Below, in pieces: positions 58,492-64,000 of a stretch of 64,000 nucleotides of DNA. The DNA comes from Mycobacterium sp. 4858 (GTDB lineage Bacteria > Actinomycetota > Actinomycetes > Mycobacteriales > Mycobacteriaceae), in the NCBI RefSeq assembly GCF_900240975.1, contig NZ_LT968775.1, forward strand, positions 1,770,603 to 1,834,602, read 5' to 3'. The position numbers and the translations under genes were made by a program. The notes below the pieces were generated by a model. It did not search any database, was not told where the DNA came from, and worked only from the letters and a program-made list of their open reading frames with translations. The stretch's first letter is position 1. Every line of letters begins with the position of its first letter.

Positions 58492-59457
58492 TTGAGAGCG
58501 CTCGTCTGCGGCATTTCAGGCCAGGATGGGGCTTATCTGGCGCACTTGTTACTCGACAAGGGTTACGAGGTGGTCGGTACGTCACGCGATGCGCAGGTCG
58601 GTGGCTTCGCCAATCTGGTGCGACTCGGAATCCGCGACCGCGTGCATCTGGAGTCCATGGCGGCCAACGACTTTCGCAGCGTCCTGAATGTGCTACGCAG
58701 GACCGACCCCCAGGAAATCTATAACCTCTCCGGACAAAGCTCGGTCGGTCTGTCGTTTGAGCAACCGGTGGAAACCCTTGAGAGCATCGCAGTCGGCACG
58801 ATCAATTTGCTTGAGGCGATACGTTTTCTCGACAAGCCGATTCGTTTCTACAGCGCCGGCTCCGGCGAGTGCTTTGGGGATACCGAAGGCCACGCGGCAA
58901 ACGAGCAGACGCCCTTTCGCCCCCGCAGCCCATACGCCGTCGCCAAGAGTACGGCGCACTGGCTCGTCGCGAACTACCGGACCGCATACAGGCTGCACGC
59001 CAGCACCGGAATATTGTTCAACCATGAATCACCCTTGCGCCCTGAGCGTTTCGTGACAAAGAAGATCGTGACGGCGGCGGTCCGCATCGCCGCAGGCGAC
59101 CGGACACGTCTTATGCTGGGGAACATTAATATCAAACGAGACTGGGGCTGGGCCCCCGAATATGTCGACGCAATGTGGCGCATGCTGCAGCAGCCCGCCG
59201 GCTCGGACTTCGTGATCGCCACGGGGAAAAGCCACACTCTCGAGGAGTTTGCCGAGACTGCGTTCGGGCAGGTTGGGCTTGACTGGCGCGAGCACACTGA
59301 TCTTTCGGAGGCACTAATGCGGCCTTCTGATCTCGCCGAAGGCCGTGGCGACGCTTCCAGAGCGCGGGAAGTTCTCGGTTGGTCGGCGACTTACCGCATG
59401 CGCGATGTCGTCAAGGCAATGGTTGAGGCCGAGATGGCTGAGGTCGAGCGCCGGTGA
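58492..59457 (+). CDS. GDP-sugar 4,6-dehydratase, Gmd/Gca-like
   Basis: A 321-residue GDP-mannose 4,6-dehydratase homologue, shorter than the Gmd at 33188 (340 aa). ALVCGISGQDGAYLAHLLL; FYSAGSGECFGD; catalytic YAVAK; FNHESPLRPERFVTKKIV; NIKRDWGWAPEYVDAMW. The start is a TTG at 58492 supported by AGGAGGG at 58480-58486. Having two such enzymes suggests different substrates. In M. tuberculosis the Gmd-like gca (Rv0112) lies beside gmhA-gmhB-hddA, and in Burkholderia capsule clusters WcbK converts GDP-heptose. This paralogue may therefore act on GDP-manno-heptose or make GDP-D-rhamnose precursors. Stop overlaps the GT4 start. Confidence 0.85.
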   Translation: MRALVCGISGQDGAYLAHLLLDKGYEVVGTSRDAQVGGFANLVRLGIRDRVHLESMAANDFRSVLNVLRRTDPQEIYNLSGQSSVGLSFEQPVETLESIAVGTINLLEAIRFLDKPIRFYSAGSGECFGDTEGHAANEQTPFRPRSPYAVAKSTAHWLVANYRTAYRLHASTGILFNHESPLRPERFVTKKIVTAAVRIAAGDRTRLMLGNINIKRDWGWAPEYVDAMWRMLQQPAGSDFVIATGKSHTLEEFAETAFGQVGLDWREHTDLSEALMRPSDLAEGRGDASRAREVLGWSATYRMRDVVKAMVEAEMAEVERR

Positions 59458-60545
59458 AAGTCGCATTCGACCACCAGATCTTCTCTTTCCAGCGGTACGG
59501 CGGCGTTTCGCGCTATTTCTTCGAGCTGGCAAGCCGCTTGCCTACTTATGGCATCGAGGCACCGGTCGTTGCTCCGTTGCACGTTAACAACTACCTGAAA
59601 GGAGATGCTGCGCGCCGTCTAACGCGTGGCAAGTATGTACCCTACACATTCGGAGGCATTCCCGTTGTCCCTATTGTGAACCGGTTTGCCGCACCGCTGG
59701 CATGGCGGGGAGTGAATGCGGACATCATTCACGAAACCTACTTCGCAGAAAAGGCTTTCGGGAAGGGTCGGCGACGCGTGGTGACGATGTACGACATGAT
59801 CTATGAGCTGTTCCCTAACGAGTTCCCCGACGCAACGCGGGTGACAGGCGCCAAACGCGCCGCGGTCAATCGCGCCGACCATGTGATCTGTATTTCCGAA
59901 AATACGCGGCGGGACCTTGTGCGTCTTTTCGACATCGACCCAGCACGAACTAGTGTTGTGCATCTCGGCTATTCGATGACCACAGAGACCGACACCCTAG
60001 AACAGGATAATGGCGAGCGCGGATTATCACTCCTCTACGTAGGAAATCGCCGGGGCTACAAGAACTTCAGTACCCTGCTGCAGGCCTACGGCAGCTCTCC
60101 GGTTCTGCAGGAATTCGAGCTGATAGCCTTCGGCGGCCCCCCACTGCTGCCCGACGAGCACAAAGAGATCAGTCGGTTGGGCATCACCGACCGGGTGCGC
60201 CACGAGTCCGGCTCTGACCAGGAGCTAGCCGCACGCTACCGCGCAGCCACCGCGTTCGTCTTCCCGTCGAAGTACGAGGGCTTCGGGCTTCCACCCCTCG
60301 AAGCCATGAACCACGGCTGCCCGGTCGTTTGTAGCAATGCTGGATCGATTCCAGAAGTTGTCGGGGACGCGGGCTCTTATTTCGATCCCAACAGCCCCGA
60401 GGAGCTACGCACGGCTCTGGAACGCGTCGTGACGACGCAAGGAATGCGGGATGATCTACGGGCACACGGATACGCGCGCCTCGCCGCATTCTCCTGGGAC
60501 AAGTGTGCTGCGGAGACGGCGCGAATCTACCGCGAAATCATCTGA
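59454..60545 (+). CDS. family 4 glycosyltransferase
   Basis: A 363-residue GT4 (GT-B) glycosyltransferase. N-terminal [54 protein letters not shown], and the donor-site EX7E motif in [20 protein letters not shown]. Resembles mannosyl- or deoxysugar-transferring WbaZ-like enzymes. The GTG start overlaps the stop of the Gmd-like gene (GTGA), so it probably uses the sugar nucleotide made by that enzyme. Confidence 0.88.
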   Translation: MKVAFDHQIFSFQRYGGVSRYFFELASRLPTYGIEAPVVAPLHVNNYLKGDAARRLTRGKYVPYTFGGIPVVPIVNRFAAPLAWRGVNADIIHETYFAEKAFGKGRRRVVTMYDMIYELFPNEFPDATRVTGAKRAAVNRADHVICISENTRRDLVRLFDIDPARTSVVHLGYSMTTETDTLEQDNGERGLSLLYVGNRRGYKNFSTLLQAYGSSPVLQEFELIAFGGPPLLPDEHKEISRLGITDRVRHESGSDQELAARYRAATAFVFPSKYEGFGLPPLEAMNHGCPVVCSNAGSIPEVVGDAGSYFDPNSPEELRTALERVVTTQGMRDDLRAHGYARLAAFSWDKCAAETARIYREII

Positions 60546-60735
60546 CAGCGGTTTCTGTTTGAACTTCCGTAACTAGGAGCCGCAACCCACCCAACGGGCA
60601 GTGCAGCGAAAGCATGCGCGTCGGCTCGTTGGCCAGCGCCAGGCTGAACCAATGGCGATGCCCATCGTGCAGCAGAAGATAGATAATGGCATTTGGCATC
60701 GCCTACAGCACGACAAACGAAAGGCAGACCTAGTC

Positions 60736-61989
60736 GTGAAGTTCGCCCTGGCCAGCTACGGCACCCGCGGCGACGTCGAGCCCTGCACCGCGGTCGCCCG
60801 GGAACTGCGTCGCCGCGGGCACGAAGTCGGCATGGCCGTCCCGCCCAACCTGGTCGCCCTCGTCGAGTCGGCCGGATTGACGGCCGCCGCCTATGGACCG
60901 GACCAGCAGGAAGGCTTCTGGGACACGGACTTCCTGGCCAAGTTCTGGAACTTTCCCGAAGTTAGACGGCGATGGCGGGAAGCCCAGGACATGCTTGTCC
61001 GGTCCTGGGCGGAGATGAGCGCGACGCTGACATCGCTGTCCGAGGGTGCCGATCTGGTGTTCACCGGCCCGGGCTTCCCGGGGATCGCGGCGGACGTGGC
61101 CGAGCACCTCGGCCTTCCGTTGGCCACCATGCATTACTTCCCGATGCGGCCCAACGGCCGGCTCGCCCCGAACCTGCCGGCGCCGCTGGTCCGCTCGGGG
61201 ATGGCCGCGCTGGACTGGGTCCAGTGGCGGGTGACCAAGAAGGCCGAGGACGCGCAGCGCCGGGCATTCGGCCTGCCGAAGGTGAAGGGTCCCGCGCCGC
61301 AACGGATGGCCGCGCGCGGTGCGTTGGAGATTCAGGCCTATGACGAAGTGTGCTTTCCCGGCCTGGCCGACGAATGGGCGAAGTGGGCCGGCCAGCGCCC
61401 CTTTGTCGGGACGCTGACCATGGAGCTGACGACGGACGTCGACGACGAGGTCGCATCGTGGATCGCGGCGGGAACGCCGCCGATCTGCTTCGGCTTCGGC
61501 AGCACAACGGTCGATTCGCCGGCCGACACCATCACCATGATCGCCGAGGCCTGCGCGGAGTTGGGCGAGCGGGCGTTGGTGTGCTCGGGCAAAACCGATT
61601 TCAGTGGCGTCGCCCATCCCGACCACGTCAAGGTCGTGGGCGTGGTCAACTACGCAACGGTCTTTCCCGCTTGCCGGGCGGTGGTGCACCACAGCGGCGC
61701 GGGGACCACAGCCGCTGGCCTGCGCGCCGGCGTGCCTACCTTGAGCCTTTGGAGCATGAGCGATCAGAAGATCTGGGCAGGCCAGGTGGATCGGTTGAAA
61801 GTCGGTGTCGCCCGGCCGTTTTCCCAAACCACGCGCGCGTCGCTGGTGGCCGACCTGCGCCAGATCCTCTCCCCCGACTACGTCTCCCGCGCCCGCGAGC
61901 TGGCCGCCCGGATGACCAAGCCCGCGGACAGCATCACCAAGACCGCCGACCTTCTGGAAAACTTCGCGCGCGTGGGACGGATTGGGTGA
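60736..61989 (+). CDS. GPL glycosyltransferase, GtfA/RtfA family
   Basis: A 417-residue GT1-type GPL glycosyltransferase: KFALASYGTRGDVEPCTAVARELRRRGHEV at the N-terminus and VVHHSGAGTTAAGLRAGVPTLSLW in the donor site. The GTG at 60736 is chosen at the conserved start; the frame stays open to 60601 with a non-conserved basic stretch. The family adds 6-deoxytalose to allo-threonine, rhamnose to alaninol, or rhamnose to deoxytalose. Which one cannot be read here. The donor-site SGAG in place of GGSG separates it from the other two paralogues in the window. Confidence 0.9.
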   Translation: MKFALASYGTRGDVEPCTAVARELRRRGHEVGMAVPPNLVALVESAGLTAAAYGPDQQEGFWDTDFLAKFWNFPEVRRRWREAQDMLVRSWAEMSATLTSLSEGADLVFTGPGFPGIAADVAEHLGLPLATMHYFPMRPNGRLAPNLPAPLVRSGMAALDWVQWRVTKKAEDAQRRAFGLPKVKGPAPQRMAARGALEIQAYDEVCFPGLADEWAKWAGQRPFVGTLTMELTTDVDDEVASWIAAGTPPICFGFGSTTVDSPADTITMIAEACAELGERALVCSGKTDFSGVAHPDHVKVVGVVNYATVFPACRAVVHHSGAGTTAAGLRAGVPTLSLWSMSDQKIWAGQVDRLKVGVARPFSQTTRASLVADLRQILSPDYVSRARELAARMTKPADSITKTADLLENFARVGRIG

Positions 61990-62041
61990 GGAGCCATACC
62001 CCCGACGTCGCCGGTGCACGGCAACTGCAAGGCTAGGACCC

Positions 62042-63322
62042 GTGACGAAATTCGTTCTCGCCGGGTATGGAACGCGCGGCGACATCGAGCCTTTGGCGGC
62101 TGTCGGCCGCGAGCTGGTGCGCCGAGGGCACGACGTCGCCATGGCCGTCCCGCCGGAATTGGTGGGCTTCGCCGAGTCCGCCGGGCTCGCGGCGGTCCCG
62201 TACGGCCCGGAACTGCATGATTTCCTGGACGAGGAGTTCCTCCGCAACATGTGGGCGGAGTTCTTCCGGAACATCTGGACGGTCCGCAGCCCGATCCGAC
62301 TGATGCGCAAGGTGTGGGAGCCCCTCATCCGGCATTGGGGCGAGGTGAGCACCACGCTCACGTCGCTTGCGGCCGGCGCCGACCTGCTCTGCACCGGCCT
62401 GAATTTCGAGCAGGCCGCCGCCAACGTCGCCGAGTTCTACGGCATTCCGCTGGCGACACTGCATCACTTCCCGATGCGGGCCAACGGCCAGCTCGTTCCG
62501 CGCGTGCCGGCGCCGCTGTTCCGCTCCAGCATGAAGACGGTCGAGTGGTTGTTTTGGCGCTCGACCAAGCGGGTCGAGAACGAACAGCGCCGCGAACTCG
62601 GGTTGCCCGCCGCCACGAAACCCTCCCCGCGGAGGATCGCCGAACGCGGCTCGCTCGAGATCCAGGCCTATGACGACGTCTGCTTTCCCGGCCTGGCCGC
62701 CGAATGGGCGAAGAAATGGGGCGACCGACGGCCCTTTGTCGGCGCGCTGACCATGGAGTTGACCACGGACGCCGACGAGGACGTGGCGTCGTGGATCGCC
62801 GGTGGCTCACCGCCGATCTGCTTCGGTTCGGGCAGCATTCCCCTCGAGTCTCCTTCCGCCACAGTCGAGATGATCAGCTCGGCATCCGCGACCCTGGGCG
62901 AGCGGGCGCTGCTGTGTTTCGGCGGAACCGACTTCAGCGGAGTGCCGCATTCCGGCCACGTCAAGCTCGTGGGCGTGGTGAATTACGCATCGGTGTTCCC
63001 GGCGTGCCGGGCGGTCGTTCATCACGGAGGTTCGGGCACCACCGCCGCGAGCCTGCGTGCCGGCGTCCCCACGCTGATCCTGTGGAGCTCGGCCGACCAG
63101 CCCTACTGGGGGAATCAGGTCAAGCGCCTCAAGGTGGGAACCGCCCGACGCTTCTCGGAGACCACCGAAGGCTCGCTTGTCGCGGACCTCCGCGAGATCC
63201 TCGCCCCGGAGTATGCTGCCCGGGCCCGCGAACTCGCCGCCCGGATGACCACCCCCGCCGAGAGCATCGCCAAGGCCGCCGATCTCTTGGAGAAGGCCGC
63301 CCGGGAGAAAGCCTCTAGCTGA
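62042..63322 (+). CDS. GPL glycosyltransferase, GtfA/RtfA family
   Basis: A 426-residue paralogue of the preceding gene, in tandem with 52 bases between. KFVLAGYGTRGDIEPLAAVGRELVRRGHDVAMAVPPELV and VVHHGGSGTTAASLRAGVPTLILW. GTG start at 62042; the longer frame overlaps the previous gene and is not conserved. Tandem gtfA-rtfA is the conserved end of M. avium complex GPL clusters, so this pair is likely gtfA and rtfA. Assignment to individual genes is inference. Confidence 0.9.
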   Translation: MTKFVLAGYGTRGDIEPLAAVGRELVRRGHDVAMAVPPELVGFAESAGLAAVPYGPELHDFLDEEFLRNMWAEFFRNIWTVRSPIRLMRKVWEPLIRHWGEVSTTLTSLAAGADLLCTGLNFEQAAANVAEFYGIPLATLHHFPMRANGQLVPRVPAPLFRSSMKTVEWLFWRSTKRVENEQRRELGLPAATKPSPRRIAERGSLEIQAYDDVCFPGLAAEWAKKWGDRRPFVGALTMELTTDADEDVASWIAGGSPPICFGSGSIPLESPSATVEMISSASATLGERALLCFGGTDFSGVPHSGHVKLVGVVNYASVFPACRAVVHHGGSGTTAASLRAGVPTLILWSSADQPYWGNQVKRLKVGTARRFSETTEGSLVADLREILAPEYAARARELAARMTTPAESIAKAADLLEKAAREKASS

Positions 63323-63330
63323 AGCGATGC

Positions 63331-64000
63331 TTAACGGGCCGGCTTGATCAGCAGGCCCTGACCCGTCGGCAACGCGCAGATCTTCACGCCCAGTTCGTTC
63401 GCCACCGCATCCATGGCGGCGCGCTGCTCGTCACGCCCCCGGTTGGCGTAGTCATCGAGAAGCACGAACGCTCCCGGTGTGAGCCGCGGCCAGAAATGGC
63501 GCAGCGCGGCGACTTCCGGTGGGGCGCAGTTCATGTCGATGTGCAGATACGCGATGGCGGTCGCGTCGACCTCGTCGAGCGTCTCCGGCACCGCGCCGAC
63601 GATGATGCGGTGGTTCTGCCATTCGGCAAAATTGGCGCGGACACTTTGGACCCCGCTGGCATACATCCCGTTGCGCAGGTGATCTTCGCTGATCTCCAGT
63701 GCCCCGGACCGGCGTTCGTTCTCGGTGACGAAGCGCGGGTCGAGTCCGGCGAACGTGTCGAGCAGGTAGAACGTCTTGCCCAGCCGGTCCCAGTCCAGGT
63801 ATTCCATGATGGCGCTGCTCAAGAACCCGTAGCTCACGCCGCATTCGACGAAGTCGCCGTCGAGCTTGCTGGCGCTGGCCGCCGCCCACAGCCCGACGTG
63901 CACGCGCCACTGCCACTGGTACCAATCCTCTTTGCCCAGCGATCGGGCGCCGCGCCGGTAGGCGCGCTGGAAGTCCGGATCGTCCAGGAACGCGTGAAAG
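63331..64000 (-). CDS. TylF/macrocin-type O-methyltransferase, 5' end beyond window
   Basis: The frame runs from the stop at 63331 to the right edge without a stop, so the N-terminus is missing (about 222 residues present). VECGVSYGFLSSAIMEYL, YLLDTFAGLDPRF, AYLHIDMNCAPPEVAAL and GAFVLLDDYANRGRDEQ are TylF/MycF-like. In GPL producers this family 3-O-methylates rhamnose (Mtf1/Rmt3-like, MtfD-like). The Met at 63903 is internal, because RRGARSLGKEDWYQWQW continues upstream in the same frame. Convergent with the gtf pair, with eight bases between the stops. Confidence 0.88.
   Translation of the reverse strand, partial: FHAFLDDPDFQRAYRRGARSLGKEDWYQWQWRVHVGLWAAASASKLDGDFVECGVSYGFLSSAIMEYLDWDRLGKTFYLLDTFAGLDPRFVTENERRSGALEISEDHLRNGMYASGVQSVRANFAEWQNHRIIVGAVPETLDEVDATAIAYLHIDMNCAPPEVAALRHFWPRLTPGAFVLLDDYANRGRDEQRAAMDAVANELGVKICALPTGQGLLIKPAR

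Overview
The window comes from a high-GC actinobacterium. The gene content (mbtH-mps1-mps2 peptide synthetases, mmpS4-mmpL4a-mmpL4b transporter, drrABC, GtfA/GtfB/RtfA-type glycosyltransferases, sugar O-methyltransferases) marks it as a glycopeptidolipid (GPL) locus of a Mycobacterium, most likely a member of the M. avium complex or a close relative. Species cannot be fixed from the sequence alone.

Layout: 1-1.8 kb holds a second, broken mps1-like synthetase gene and the decayed remains of its own mbtH. 2.0-20.2 kb is the intact mbtH-mps1-mps2 operon (minus strand), with domain order C-A-T-E-C-A-T-E-C / A-T-E-C-A-T-R. This fits the lipotetrapeptide Phe-Thr-Ala-alaninol, with reductive release by the terminal R domain. 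20.2-21.0 kb is a divergent regulatory region with a dyad-symmetric operator candidate. 21.0-27.6 kb is mmpS4-mmpL4a-mmpL4b and 27.7-30.2 kb is drrABC. 30.2-34.2 kb (minus strand) holds a GT2 glycosyltransferase, an FkbM methyltransferase, a GDP-fucose-synthase-like enzyme and GDP-mannose dehydratase. 34.7-37.1 kb holds an alpha/beta hydrolase between an IS3 remnant and an apparently complete related IS3 element. 37.1-38.4 kb is a GPL glycosyltransferase.

38.5-60.5 kb is a large accessory sugar region: a WbsX/WsaE-like enzyme, two large polytopic membrane proteins (one GT87-like, one of 1070 aa), a GtrA flippase-like protein and two GtrB-like GT2 enzymes with C-terminal membrane helices. It also holds a nine-gene operon (46.7-54.0 kb) with all four enzyme types of GDP-D-glycero-D-manno-heptose synthesis (GmhA, HddA, GmhB, HddC), together with a transaldolase-family enzyme, an NAD-dependent epimerase and two methyltransferases. 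Further on come a second short-chain sugar-nucleotide enzyme, methyltransferases, and a Gmd/Gca-like 4,6-dehydratase coupled to a GT4 glycosyltransferase. 60.7-63.3 kb carries two more GPL glycosyltransferases and the right edge cuts a TylF-like O-methyltransferase.

Proposed working model (inference): Mps1/Mps2 build the peptide, MmpS4/MmpL4 and DrrABC export the lipid, and the cytosolic Gtf enzymes add the core sugars. The accessory region makes a nucleotide-activated heptose or 6-deoxyheptose, part of which may pass through a lipid-linked GtrA/GtrB/GT-C route, to decorate the GPL or a separate envelope glycan. The heptose operon plus the lipid-linked glycosylation genes are the most interesting part of the window.
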